Shown: positions 42,421 through 55,330, numbered from the stretch's first letter. The stretch is 64,000 nucleotides of DNA from Mesocentrotus franciscanus (GCA_037976565.1 CP137679.1:25212761-25276760); one strand, 5' to 3'. Numbers and translations: made by a program. Notes: a model not told the origin generated them from the sequence alone.

Positions 42421-43747
42421 TTTCTTCCTCTTTCCGATTACCTCACCCTTATCCTTCCGATCGGAAACTTTCCATGCTGTACATCTTTCCTAAAGCTGAT
42501 TGTATCTCATCGGAAGTAACACATTTTCCATCCATTGACATGATTGATGTAAAGTGAGTAGTGCTTAATTGAGGGAACGCATTTTACTAAAGAAGTTCGG
42601 TTATACCGCTGATAATTTGATGAAAATCAGGAACCGTATTTAAAAGTCTGTTTTGTGTTAAATACCTAATCCATTTGACGCAAACATGAGGCAGAAATGA
42701 CCCGACGACAGATGTATAACATGTTAATAATGAGTCATTAAGGATGTATTCTCCCAGCTGTGATATACAAAGTTGAAAAGAGGGAGGGGGTTGTTGAGTC
42801 GACGGTGGATTTCGAAACTTATTAGAGATGAATTACAAACACATTCCAGCAGATAAATGAGGTACATTCATATATGCATATATAACAAAAAAATAAAGAA
42901 TATGGAATTCTTTAGACCGACATAAGTTCGCATAGTGAGAGAAACAGGGAAGAGTGGAATGATCTAATAAAAAGTTATAAGCTTGAACAAAGTATTGGCC
43001 CCATCTGAAGTCGAAAAAAAATATTTGAAAGAAAAACACCATCATCAACTGACCTTTACTCAATGTCATATCCACATCCGGTTTCTCATTTTTGTTTCCT
43101 TTTTTAACTCCTCAGAAATTAAGTTTCACGTCTATATAATTAGGTGTATCATTTCATATCACAAATTGAAATGTTAGAAATTAGAAGTTGAGCCTGGTAT
43201 AGTCAGGGTTGTGGAAACTTTTATTTCTTCTCTCTTTTTTACCTTCAGCATCTTATGCTTTTTGCTGTAGCACATGCTTCGGATACCTTTAATGCTTGTT
43301 AAAAATATTCAAAACTGAATGTACAGTTAATCGTTAAATATTAAGTAATGTTGCATTCGGTATACAATACAGTTTGACACGTCAGTCAGGATTTTCTCAC
43401 GTTTTTTTCTTCTTCTCATTCTATTTTTTCTCTTTTATTTTGCTATTTTAAGAAAACAGCGATCTCATAGGTACAGCTGAATGGAAGCCTAATTGCAGCC
43501 TCTTCGAAAGGTTTGAATGGATGTAGAGAACATATTGACACAATAGCGAAGACATTTCTCGCCCTACTCGTAACGAAAATCAATTGTTGTCTCAAGTCAT
43601 TTACATCAACGATGTTTACAATTCTATCAAATTTACCACTATTATTATTGTAGCTTTACATTCCTGTTTACTCTTTTTCTATTCCATACCCACCTGCCCC
43701 TTTCTGCGAATATTGTCGATTCTCACTTTGCCACCACAGTTGATCCC
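42421..43747. other. No gene recognised
   Basis: AT-rich unique-looking sequence with no supported feature. Confidence 0.5.
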
Positions 43748-43990
43748 CCTCTCTCTCTCTCTCTCTCTTTCCCCTTCTCTCTCTCTCTTTCTCTTTCTCT
43801 CTATTTCTCTCTGTTATTTTCTCTCTATGTATTTCTGCTTCTTTGTCTCTGTCTCTTTCCCTCGTTTTGCCCCCGCCCCTCTCTCTTCTCAGCTCTCTCT
43901 CTCTCTCTCTCTGTGCTTGTTTGTGCTATTCATTTATCTGTCTCTCTGTATGTCTGTCTGTCTCTCTCTGTCTCTCTCTCTCTCTCTCTG
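43748..43990 (+). repeat. CT/CTGT microsatellites
   Basis: CT runs with TCTG variants over about 240 bases. Confidence 0.93.
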
Positions 43991-44457
43991 TGCCTCTGAC
44001 AGTATTTTGTAAGAAGTCATTATAAAAGAGAACACCTGACAAGAACCAAGACATGCTAACAATGCAGACCACCATCTTCACTCCATACTCAAAACACACG
44101 CCACTTCCTGCCTATTCAGATAGTCAACGACGAGAGAATCTTCTTTCTTCAAATTCAAGCATGCTTAATTTTGAGCGACAAACATTTACTGTGCATCAAT
44201 GCGTTTCTCTACAATCAACACTGCACGATATATAAAACATATAACCGTAAATATAGGCCTACTTTCATGATGTTCTTGCCCGCCATCGATTTTATCAGAA
44301 GGACGTCTATCAAAAGATACCAGATCATTGAATTAGATTCGCAGCGGACTAAATGCCAAATTCAATATTTTGAAAGATTTCTACTGTTATTAACTTGTAT
44401 TGTAATATTAATTTCTTTATTGTTTGAGAAAGATACAAGAACGTTTCCCGCGAGGCA

Positions 44458-44970
44458 TTAAAGGTAAATGCAAAGTTTTGGGAAATTTTGAAAGTTGGGT
44501 GGATAGTAATTCTTTAAAATGTTGATATATTTGGATGCCCCTGTGGATGTATTATAAGCACTAGAAAATTTAGTCCCTAAAACACTTCTGCTTTCGAGAA
44601 AATTGAATAATCAAAATTTACCGGTGCTTCCGGTAAATTTCAAATATTTCAAATAGCGCCTAAGGTCAATCCATGGTACAGTGTAGCTGTGACCATGAAA
44701 ATATCAGAATATGCAGTTCTGAGATATAATTTCCAAACGGGAATAGCAAATCGGTCGATTGTAGTCAAGAAACATTGTTTTAAAGCTAAAGTAATATCAG
44801 TCTTGAGAGGGAGCTATACAACATATAGTTTATTATTTACAATTTCATCACTTTAGACTCGATTTCAACCGCCACAATGATCATTGAATATTGTAAAATC
44901 GCATATGCTTCCAATATGTTCATTTGAACCAAATTCATGACCCCATACCAAAACTTTGTATTACCTTTAA
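44458..44970. mobile_element. TTAA-flanked MITE (Kolobok-like)
   Basis: Ends TTAAAGGTAAATGCAAAG and TTAAAGGTAATACAAAG (right end read in reverse), then TTTTGG on both. 513 bp, no coding capacity. Confidence 0.78.
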
Positions 44971-45104
44971 CTTATGTTAATAGAGACATTTTAATTCCTC
45001 GGAGAAAAAACATGCATTTTAGCAACAGAATTGCTGTTCTAACTCCTTTCTCACTTTGGAAGGTTTTCCCCGTGTCATTCCATATCCATTGCTGATAAAG
45101 ACCT

Positions 45105-45301
45105 TTAAAGCCTGTCTGCACTAGTTTGGCCAGGAGGGATTAGACCTCCCAGCGTGGTCACTGAGAGGTTTGTTATCTCATCAACTCAGCTCTTAATTAA
45201 CATAAGAAAAAGGGGATCATGGGGGACCAACGGATACCGTTTAGGCATTGTTTGCTATATAGAGGGCGCAAGTAGCTACAAGTAGTGCAGTCCCGCTTTA
45301 A
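45105..45301. mobile_element. Short TTAA-flanked MITE (Kolobok-like)
   Basis: Ends TTAAAGCCTGTCTGCACTA and TTAAAGCGGGACTGCACTA (right end in reverse) enclose 197 bp. It starts 135 bases after another TTAA element. Confidence 0.72.
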
Positions 45302-45649
45302 ATCATTCATGAAGGTTTTATTTTCTCACAATATCAAACGACAGAGCTCATTTCGCTGTAGAACGGGAAGGACTCTCACTCAGTCATAATAAACATCTAG
45401 TAAATAAATTCGATGACAGAAATATTCACATTTCTTAAATATTAAAACAAAATTATAAGCAGTTTACCTTGGGAAGCGGATTTTGTTAGCATATTTTTGC
45501 CCCGAGGTTGATCTGCTTGGGGTCCTTCTAAACATTGTGGATGATACTCATGCAAGACATAAACATCATAGGAGAAATACCAGGCACCTGCTACGAAAAT
45601 AAAGTAGGATATGGTTTGCAAAGATTAGAGAGAAGAGAAGGAGGAGGAG

Positions 45650-45930
45650 GAAGAGGAGGGAGAGAGAGAGAGAGAGAGAGAGAGATACAGAAATACTGAA
45701 ATATGGGCGGGCTGCCCACCCCCCACCACCCATATTTCGGTATTCGACAGCGAGGTGGTTTATTTGTGAACATTATTCATATACATGTTAGCCTATACGT
45801 ACTAAGTCCCACTATACTTACGTGCCAGAGTTGATGCCCCCCTCCCACAATAGAGAGGGAAAGGAGAGAAAAGGGGGAAAAGGATGATGGGAATGAAATG
45901 TATAAGAGAGAGAGAGAGAGAGAGGAAGGG
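45650..45930 (-). repeat. GA microsatellites
   Basis: GA runs at 45660-45685 and 45905-45924 with GGAGG-rich flanks. Confidence 0.9.
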
Positions 45931-46194
45931 GGTGGGAGATAGATGAAGCGAGGGGGGAGACTGGGTATAGATCCTTGCATCACTATACCTTCAAAGAAAT
46001 CATCTTAGTTGAAAACAAGACAGTCTAATAAAACATAAAAACGAAATGACGTTCAAGAAGATAAAACAAAGATGGATGTATAGATTGTGTGGGATTTATT
46101 TCATCAAAGAAAACAACGCAATTGAATAGTCATAAACAAAGTTGAGCTGATACAGCGCAGACATGACGAAAAGGAGTTGATGAATGTCGGTACG

Positions 46195-46196
<2 letters not shown>

Positions 46197-46241
<45 letters not shown>

Positions 46242-46370
46242 GGGAGAGAGGGAGAGAGAGAGTAAGAGAGAGACAGAGGGGCAGACTGACAGAGAGGGAG
46301 AGAGAGAGGGGGAGGAAGTAAGAGACAGAGAGACAGAGAGTAAGAGAGACAGAGCCAGAGACAGAGAGAC

Positions 46371-46403
<33 letters not shown>

Positions 46404-46404
46404 A
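46197..46404 (-). repeat. GA/CAGA microsatellite block
   Basis: GA dinucleotides alternating with ACAGAGAG and AGGGAG variants over about 208 bases. Confidence 0.95.
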
Positions 46405-46653
46405 AGATGACGTGTGTCTCGGGATGAAGGAAAGAAGGGGGACAAGCGATGAAGATACATTGATCCTAGTTCGGTGACAGCTATCCTCCTGGCATGCCAA
46501 CCATTCAGTGCAGTCTAGAGTGTTATGACTGGAAAAGGCTTGCACAATGTCGTCCATTGCTGGTCAAAGCTCATTATTCAGAGTCCATCAATTTGAAATG
46601 TTATCTCTGCGGCTCTTGCGTAAATTTTAATATCCTCCAATCTCACACGAGCG

Positions 46654-47198
46654 TTAAAGATACTATGTCCCCCTGTCCCCTTTGCAGCCAGCATCAAATT
46701 CTGTAGAACTCTGCAGGAATTATGAATATGTCATGTATGTCCTATCTGTGAAATTTAAACGTTAGCAGTGTCCTAATATTCAAATTATGCAAGGAAACCC
46801 GTTTACTTGCTAGACTTCACTGTCAGACACTATTGAGTGACTGACTGGCTTTTTCATCTTTGGTAATAACATACATAAAATGAGCTGTAAAGGGTACATG
46901 AGCATTTGTCTACATCAATAACCCACTTCTTGTAATGGCCAAAATTAAACTGATTGAATCTTTGCGCAGCATAAAACGTACGACCTTTCGGTACAATGGT
47001 CTGAAAAATCAGACTATTACTTACTGGCTCTATAGCTCCTAAGTCGATTCGACAACTAATAGTCGTTATTTTCCCACTTAAAGACATTTTCAAGCCCCCT
47101 TTTTTTAGGGAAGTTCTAAATTAGTATTGTCTTTCAAATGCCGTTGGAATTAAACCTTTTCATTTTTGGGGCCTGCAAATGGGACGTAGTACCTTTAA
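46654..47198. mobile_element. TTAA-flanked MITE, long form
   Basis: Ends TTAAAGATACTATGTCC and TTAAAGGTACTACGTCC. Over most of its length it is the reverse complement of the element at 50587-50850, but it contains about 260-280 extra bases (about 46856-47115) in the middle. The short copy is therefore a deletion derivative, or this one carries an insertion. Confidence 0.82.
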
Positions 47199-48007
47199 GA
47201 GGGATATTAGAATATGGAAAAGTCTGAGATATCAAGCAAAAGCCTAGTACGCTAACGATACAAAGCATGTTCGGGCAGGAAGATGCTCCCATGCCTCATC
47301 ATGTTCATTATGTTGCTGAAATGTTATGTTCCCTGTGCTTTTCTCCGTCTTCTGTTACGAACTACCGCTTTAATCACTTTCGTCTTTTCTTTTTCCCCTC
47401 TTTTTCCTCTTTTACTCTAATAACATGATCTCAAAGACTCTCGAGAAAGCAACTCAAGGCAAATTCCAATACCTTATTGTTGTGTCTTTAGAAATCATGT
47501 TCTGGTTAAGCAACATGCTATCGTACCGTTCGCCTATTCGATAGGTGACGCACAACATTATAAAGATGTATATTTATATATTTTGTTTGGTTTATTGTAA
47601 ATGTTTTTGCGACCGTTACTTTTTATTTATCTATTTTCTTATTTAATTTACTTTTAATAGATAAAATGGTGTATTGAGTACTTGTCAAGTTAGTTTTTGT
47701 TATACCCATATATTATATTTCATTCACTTTTCGGGGTTAATTTTGTTACCCCCTCTCCCCGTTTCAATCATACAGTTTGTCTTCCCTAATTTATAAACAC
47801 GACGACCGCTGTGATCCACACATTTGCAAGAGCACGCCCGCACGCGGTGGGACATATCACACTAAAATTGTGTGATCGGCCCCCGATAGAACGGGTCTTT
47901 TTGAACGATCATGAAACTACGTCAACTGTCATTCATACGGCAAACTCCCACAGTAGTAGCTACCATTAATGGCAGCTGAGCAGTCAAGGTACGAATCGGA
48001 GGAGGAT
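47199..48007. other. Upstream flank of the 48.0 kb TATA box
   Basis: Non-repetitive, with a small GC-rich patch (GCACGCCCGCACGCGGTGGG near 47832) and a CAGCTG E-box core near 47973. Could hold regulatory DNA for the secreted-protein gene. Confidence 0.3.
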
Positions 48008-48045
48008 TATAAATAGGAGATATTTCATCACCGCTATTCAGTCAC
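48008..48045 (+). promoter_or_regulatory. TATA box and initiator
   Basis: TATAAATA at 48008-48015 and the initiator-like TTCAGTC with its A at 48040 are spaced 32 bases from TATA start to +1, the canonical distance. It lies upstream of the signal-peptide exon at 50151. The assignment to that exon is inferred. Confidence 0.5.
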
Positions 48046-50150
48046 CTGCTCAACCTCTATACCCGGAAACTTTGACCAATCGCGTTTCATTTACAACGAG
48101 CAGACGACAGCTTTTCGCAAATGAATTTCTAGCTCGTCACTTCATTTGGTGATGCCCCAGATGATGATGGTGATGTCTTGAATACAATACGTCCATCAAA
48201 CCTCCGCCTCATTAGGGGGTAAATCGAGATCGAAATTGACTGCTTTGGGGCGGCTGGAGAGTAATTATTTGTCTCGGCTTGGGACGACCCACTTCTCCGT
48301 TTCCTAGGAAAGTAGATTTTTTAATATTTTTATTTAAACCAAAATAGCTACCGTTCTGCCTCGTTTGGGATCATTTTGCTTGGCTCTTGCGAAACGTCGA
48401 TTTTTGGAATAGCATTTGTACGCCGAGGTTTGTGAGGTGATCTCTCCGTATACCTGTTGAACTCTTGTTAACTTATTAGAGTTGGTTTTGCCTTCACATA
48501 TTTACTGTCTTCTTGGATGTTGATGTTGATGGAACCTAAACTAGAATGTCATTGTTTTGGACGATTATTTAAGGAGCTCGACAATACTCGAATTTGACTT
48601 GCTTTAAAGGTGATTTTCCCTTTGTCTGCGATATAATTTCGAAAGCTAAACGCGACTGTATACTACTTCTAAAAATACAACTCTCGCATCCTTCTACACA
48701 TTTTTTTTAGAGGCAACTAACAGTGCGATTAAACCTTGAGTGGATCTTCTAAAACTCATCTAGATATCTTTCATCGGATTTAATTCTGAGCCGTGAATCC
48801 CTTGTAATACATGCGATTACAACGTCTCGTTTTAACTGATCCTCTCTGCATATGCCTACGCTTTAGTCAACGTAATATCTCTAATCAACGTCGTATCTCT
48901 GTAAGTACCTCCAAGCAAAGAATCCCATCTATCTTCGGATTGTCCTTGTGAAACCGCTGATCACCTCGCAACGAGCAATCGGATAAAGTCTAAACCCTAG
49001 TCCTAGAACAGATCGCGCCTTTCCATGAAGGTGGGCTGTACTCTCTGCATAACTCCACGTTCCGTTTAATGTTTCTGACCTGTCAGTGACGATCAAGACC
49101 AGATACCCAACCGACAAATCAATTTCATATCCAAAGTTCTTATCTCCTATTTCACCTAACCCATTATACGTACATCCACAGAAGAATGTGATGCCAGAAA
49201 TCACCTTTTAAACTAATTACCGTCACCACTATCACTTTGCATAGAGGTGTTAATTCAGAACGGTGATATCTGGAATATGAATTGAAATACATGTCGTCAG
49301 ACTCTTTTAGTAACGGTGCTACACCGCTCCTCCGGATCTATACCGCCCACGAAATAAAACTTCCTGCTAATACTCAAAACGAGGGCATTACCATTTGTTA
49401 AACTTTCCGAACCCAATGATATCAAACGTCAAAAACTAGAGATACATTTGCCAACATAAGATATCAATTACAAGTGGTAATGATTATTGCTCATTCGGCG
49501 TGACGTGGAGACTGAATTAGAAGGAAGCTGTGGATATTAAGGTGATATCTTTGGTCCTCGGTTTGCCGTGGTTTTTTTCTCCAAAACTTATTGTCTGTGT
49601 TTCGGAAGTGATTCACGATATACAGTTTCGTGACCATTAGAATTCACCAACTTTGCAAAACAATTTTACCGGCAGCGGAACTCCAAACATACTTATGTGG
49701 TAACAAATTTGTGAATGATTATACTACAAGCGTCTCTATTTCTCCTTTATTTGTTTAAATATTTACTTTACAGTCTAGGCACTTAACAGTCCCCAACATT
49801 TTGAAATCCATTCACAAACAGTCACCGATTAAAGTCAACGCACTTCAATAACTCGCAGAAGACTCGTACTCGTGAAAGCTTCCTTCTTTGTCGTCTGCTA
49901 AGAACGTCTATATGAAAACTGTCAAGCTCCCGACTTACTTGTAATTGGTGTTCTATTGGATGACAATACAGTATCACTATTAAGTTATCATTTTGGAAAG
50001 CAATCTAAGTGGATCACCAATAGTCTCAACAACCATCGACATCCTAATCGCTTCATTTGTGGATATTTTAACAGAGGAGATCAGATCTTCGTGGACTTAT
50101 TTTGTAACTTTTGGGGCGTACTTTTTGGCGGGTGAGTGGATTTGACAAAA
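48040..50150 (+). other. Possible 2.1 kb 5'UTR or first exon/intron region of a secreted-protein gene
   Basis: A non-repetitive stretch, free of microsatellite and recognisable transposon sequence, unlike most of its surroundings. It lies between the TATA/Inr pair and the signal-peptide ATG. Several upstream ATGs and stops occur, so it is not coding on this strand. It may include an intron. A 91-codon open frame on the other strand (48929-49204) has no family signature. Confidence 0.3.
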
Positions 50151-50242
50151 ATGGAGCTTCAGACGATTTGTGTGCTAGTCAGTATGGTAGCTGCCATCTT
50201 AGTTTTCACTCCTCAAACTGAGAGTTATCTACACAACTCGGG
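50151..50242 (+). CDS. First coding exon of a secreted or membrane protein (partial)
   Basis: ATG after GACAAAA opens 30 codons plus GG, ending at a consensus donor GTGAGT. The peptide has a classic signal sequence: short N-region MELQ, hydrophobic core ICVLVSMVAAILVF, then a polar TPQTESYLHNSG with a plausible cleavage near TES/Y. Leaves phase 2. No downstream exon could be assigned with confidence, so the mature protein is unknown. Confidence 0.5.
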
Positions 50243-50586
50243 GTGAGTATGCAATCTCTAATATATTCAACATATTTCATAATCCACATAGACAGTGGTA
50301 CAAACAAATCACATACAGAGATATATCACAATACAGCATTATGGCCCAGGACAATGGATTTACCAAAGCATACAAACATAAAAACATACATTTGTATAGA
50401 TAAAAAACATAGTTCAAATGAGATATATCTGAAATAATTAACATTTCAGAAATATCAATTAAATTATCTGATTTATCTCTGATGTACATCTTAATGTGTG
50501 ACTAGCACCATTAAAAGAGTAAACTTTGTGCCAGTCGGTCTATGTGTTGATGTTTACAAGCATGAATAACTTTCGGGTTTTCATTG

Positions 50587-50850
50587 TTAAAGGTACTATG
50601 TCCCATTTGCAGGCCAAAAAATGAAAAGGTTGAATTCCAACGGCATTTGAAAGAAAAAAAAAGCCAGTCAGTCACTCAATAGTGTCTGACAGTGAAGTCT
50701 AGCAAGTAAACGGGTTTCCTTGCATAATTTGAATATTAGGACACTGCTAACGTTTAAATTTCACAGGTAGGACATACACGACATATTCATAATTCATGCA
50801 AAGTTCTACAGAATTTGATGTTGGCTGCAAAAGGGACATAGTATCTTTAA
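50587..50850. mobile_element. TTAA-flanked MITE, short form
   Basis: Ends TTAAAGGTACTATGTCCC and TTAAAGATACTATGTCCC (right end in reverse), each followed by TTTGCAG-like sequence. 264 bp; inverted relative to the copy at 46654-47198, with long near-identical blocks such as AGTCAGTCACTCAATAGTGT. Confidence 0.85.
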
Positions 50851-51126
50851 AGGGGGCTAGAATAACATAAGTACTCTTCTGAGATCTATGATGTAAGGCA
50901 TAATCCCATTATGTGTCAGTGAGTATTCTGCCCGTTTCAATGTGGAAATCGTATAGGAAATTGAGAGGAGAGATCTGAATAAAAGCATATGATTGTATTT
51001 TGTATGAGAGAGGGAAAAGGAGAGAGGCCAGAAACGGTATATTCAGAGATACATACACTCTGATCGGGCTACAGCATTAGACATGTTAGATACTAAAGTT
51101 GTACAATGATGGAGAAGGGGTGAGAT

Positions 51127-51182
<56 letters not shown>

Positions 51183-51215
51183 GGAGAGAGAGAGAGAGAG
51201 ATAGACAGACAGACA
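51127..51215 (-). repeat. GA microsatellite
   Basis: GA runs with AAAG and GGGA interruptions, ending in GACA units. Confidence 0.94.
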
Positions 51216-51859
51216 AGCAGACCAATAAAGAAACATGTTCAAGGAAATAGTATGTGCCGTCAATATTTCAAAGGTAAGGTGAATGCACCAAATGGTCGAA
51301 CCCAAATATTGTGAATAAAGAAATATTGTCGTTGCGAAAACCCAATTACCTATTTCTTTTGGCCGAGATCCAAACTCAAATTTGTTTCATGATTTAGCAT
51401 TCTTCTATATGAATGACAATCAAAGGCACCTTTCGGAAGTTTGGCCTAAATCCCTGAATCCTCAATTTGGTCCAGGAAGGTTATGGTCTAAACTAGGCCT
51501 AACCCCACGACCATCTTCTCTACGAGTCACGAGAACGTTTGACCACAGAAACAAATACGTATGAACTTGAATTAAGGTGACATCTATTCAGTAGACCGGT
51601 TGACTAACATATTTTAAATGTTATGCATACTTTTTAAACACAGCTTGTTATTGACAACATAAAGGCTTGCAAGAGGCTTGCCCTACATAGCAACACATAA
51701 TGTATGCAGACCGGATTCCAACTATTGTAGTAAATTTATTAATAACAAGTTAGTGGATACCTCGTCACTAGGATCCCAGGAAATAAACATCCATAAATTT
51801 AAAATGTTAGTAAACCGGTCTATTCACCTGGTTGACGTTGAATGCTTATAAAGTAATAC

Positions 51860-52352
51860 AGAGGTTCTCACGTCTCCAAGGGCTTTACAGTAGTTAAGCA
51901 TTATTTACGTCGTCTGATTCAAGCACTCACACAATGTGTGTACCGTCTCCACTCATTGATGATAATTCATACCCTTGGTCACCGTGTGAGCATTCAGCAA
52001 ATTGCTTAGCTCATGTTTGCTAATAATTGAAGTAATTATAGAAACTTGGATTTCACACAGTGAGTAGTCAATCCTGTCAATATTAGCATCATGATCATGA
52101 ACGTACACAATGATTTTGTGCACTATCTTTACTCATTACGCAGTATTCCTACCAAGATGGTTGCCGTCAGAGCATAATGGCAAATTTAACCACCGGCTTT
52201 GATATAATAACAGACCCTTAATCCTATCCTGGGTATGTAGTGGCAAATTCAGTTTAATGTCTTGCAAAAAGGACAAGTGTCATGAGTGCCACGGCTTAAG
52301 TTCGTCACCTTCATGTCACATGTCTAGTTAACTGCTCTACAACTACTCCTCT
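51860..52352 (-). mobile_element. Old SINE copy, reverse orientation
   Basis: GGGCTTTACAG, CACACAATGTGTGTACCGTC and GTGCCACGG...TTCGTCACC match the reverse-oriented 13.8 kb SINE block by block, with many substitutions and a duplicated or expanded middle. Confidence 0.65.
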
Positions 52353-54494
52353 TCAATCTCGTACACGATCGTTCATAGTATTGTTCACAATAAATTTGTG
52401 TTTTGTGCATTGTTGTTTTATATTTTGAAAGGGGAATAGCTGGCTATAATGTTGCTTGCTCGCATGTGATTATGTGAGAGTCTGGGATCGCAGAAAAGGT
52501 TGCCGAATTCGATGCGGTGTTTTGTGTATTTTGCCCTTCAATCGATAGGCTATGTGTGACGCCACCAACCAAATACCAGCCCACATTACACAGTGGATAT
52601 TAATAATATCACCATTCTGCTTTCAGCTACACCGATGGGACATTATAATTGATATAACCCCGCATTCCAAACACCCACGTTGTGCTTCGAGTCACATTGC
52701 GTCTTTGAAATAACGTCCTTATCATGATGATCAATGTATCCATCTTTACTCCCGACTGCGCGCAAAATCGATCTCGCTATTTTAATTTCTTTGGATTCCA
52801 ACGCTTTGCGATAACCCCATTCATTTTTATCCAGACAACCCAATCCCAATGGTTTTTTTTTTGTCTTCAGGTCCCTGGCGAGGTATGTTATATGTCATGA
52901 TGATTATTCTTTAGATCAGGCGGACTCACACTGTTTGCCGGTGTAAAACTACCCAACAAAAGAGGTTGGAATAATTTGTTTGTATTACATCAAAAGACCC
53001 GTCGGCTTAAGTCAACGCAAGTTGCTCTATTTCCCCGCCCTGTTACCACTGACATGTCGTCAATATATATTCTGTATTTCCAAACTTATCTCATCCTTTT
53101 GAAACTGCTGTGATATACATCCCCTATAATTATGCTGTGCGCAAAACTTGTTTTGACTTGGTAAGGAATGGGTTTTTGACGTCATAATCTCTCAACACTT
53201 GTGACATCGTCAACACACTCAGCTAGTGGGAACAACCCGCCCGTCCAATAGTACTTTTAGGTTATGCGACTTGTGGCAACATCTCTGACAGATTTATATT
53301 TTTCTTGAACTTCAATATCTCATAGTCTATTCCAAGGCTTCTACGGGGGTTGAAATCGAATAAAATACCACTAATTGAGCCCATGGTCATATTTAATTAT
53401 GAGGGTGTTTAGGAATATGCCTATAGCTATATCATAACACAATATAGTATAGGTTGCCAAAACAAACGCGCTTGACAAAAACAAAAACAAGTGATTATTT
53501 CGAGAAAAAATAAACAAGAGCACCTGAAAAGAGGTCACCTCCCATGTCATAAATTCTTTTCCTTTAAAGCCATGTGTCAAGAATAGTTGACGGGAGGTCA
53601 TGACCTTTGATATAGGATAGACATGAGTGATATCAGTCTGGTATAGTTTTGGGGGACCCTTTTATATCTTTTTCTCACTCATTTCACACCGCTGTTTGCA
53701 ATTTTTCATCTATTCTCACATATTTCATTCATTTTGTGGTATTTTGGGTGTTTTCCTCGAGTTTATCGAGTTTATTTTTTATTTGCATTGTCACCTTTCT
53801 CTTGTTGCACTGGACATGCCTGGGAGTCCAGTAGCAATATTTGATAGGGATTATATTCTGGACTAGTTTCGAAACAATATCACGTGACACCCGATAATTT
53901 TTTGCATTTGTCTGTAGCGTCCTATTGAAATCTTCCTGTTTTGTTCACATGAATCGTTCAACAAAATATTTACAATACCTCCTTTTTCTTTTAAATATAT
54001 TTCGTGTTTTTACATATTTTATTCACATTCCTGTTACTGCCATCTTTATGTTACTCTCTTTATAAACATAAGTCATTAGGCCTATTGCATATTGATCACT
54101 AGCCGCACCATCGCTGTAATTATAGACATGATAGACAACAGGTTTTGGTAGAATACTACATGTAATTTAGCGGGTAACACGGCATTGGTCAGAACCGTCT
54201 ATTTACACCCTAGAGGCCACCGTAGACAGCCTTCAAAAAGAAAAAGCTTTTATCGATGACAGGTTATTTTCTACGGATCAGCTATTAAATGGCTCCTCAT
54301 ATTTTGTATGATCAGAAATAGAGACATTTCGAACGCATTCCTGCGCCCACACATAAAGTTTTTGTAGGTTTTCATAATTTCTCCTTTATTCTTATGAACT
54401 CTACTAATAACTGATCCGAGGTGCTCTCTTACAATTTTGGCAAAGCTCAGCGGGTTATATGATCCATTGAGCTTTTGCAAATAATCATTATGGT
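52353..54494. other. No gene recognised (one possible micro-exon)
   Basis: A 12-base unit (52871-52882) lies between a poly-T/CTTCAG acceptor and a GTATGT donor. Nothing else supported. Confidence 0.35.
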
Positions 54495-54995
54495 TTAAAG
54501 TAGAAACGGATTCAAATACAATATTATATTTATGGAAAGCTTATAACCTAAAGAAAGTGAAAAGGGTCATATCTTTTCCCTAAAAACACATATGTGACCA
54601 CAATCAGACATTTAACTTTGAATCTTGGCATCCCCCTCATAAACAAATCCGAAATCATACACATTGGGCGGTTTCGATGATGACGTAGGCGATTGGGGTC
54701 AGATTGGGATAATTACTTCCGCATTCACACAACACCGTACGTATCACACACGCTAGACGGTCGACAGCAGCCATACTCTCATCAATTTGAATTAATATAT
54801 CATCCATTCAAAGGAGTAAAGTTATAGGCCAGTTAGTAACTTGGATGTACAATATTCATCGTCTGAATCCAGTGACGATGATAGTGCTGATGGCATCGAT
54901 AGGCCAGTTGGAACAATTACAGAATACCCTACCACGGTACGCGGTTTCAACAGTCTGACAAATATTAGAAATAGGGACTTTTAGATTTGCACGAC

Positions 54996-55136
54996 GAGAA
55001 CGTGGATTGCCACATGGACATGGACATGGGCAATGTGACGTCCTTTTAAGGCACTGCCGGGCTGCCGGGCACTGCCAGTGCCTTAAAAGGACGTCACATT
55101 GCCCATGTCCATGTCCATGTGGCAGTCCACGTTCTC
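54996..55136. repeat. Near-perfect palindrome, 61 bp arms, 19 base loop
   Basis: Arms 54996-55056 and 55076-55136 are reverse complements with a single mismatch (GATTGCC versus GACTGCC on the same strand sense). The loop is CCGGGCTGCCGGGCACTGC. GC-rich compared with surroundings. Its centre (55066) is not that of the enclosing fold-back, so it is a separate event. Confidence 0.97.
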
Positions 55137-55176
55137 CAACTACCAACAACCATCGACCAACATTAGTCTAAGCAAA

Positions 55177-55330
55177 AAGCTATTTTTTCTTTTGTATTTT
55201 TAGCACGAGACATTCCACTATTATAAGCACAAAACTATTTTTTTCTTTTGTATTTTTAGAACGAGACACCACTTGTTGATTAAAAATACACAAATTATTT
55301 TTTTCTTTTGTATTTTTAGAACGAGACATC
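55177..55330 (+). repeat. Three ~58 bp tandem repeats
   Basis: CTTTTGTATTTTTAG followed by (A/C)ACGAGACA recurs at 55189, 55245 and 55305, within the left half of the 1.8 kb fold-back. Confidence 0.85.

Noticed and set aside
46096..46557. 153-codon SLSLSLS-rich open frame on the minus strand
   Set aside because: Produced entirely by the GA/CAGA microsatellite.
54856..55149. 97-codon minus-strand frame with HGHGHG and CPCPCPC
   Set aside because: Spans both arms of the palindrome; the apparent Cys/His repeats come from the repeated ACATGG units.
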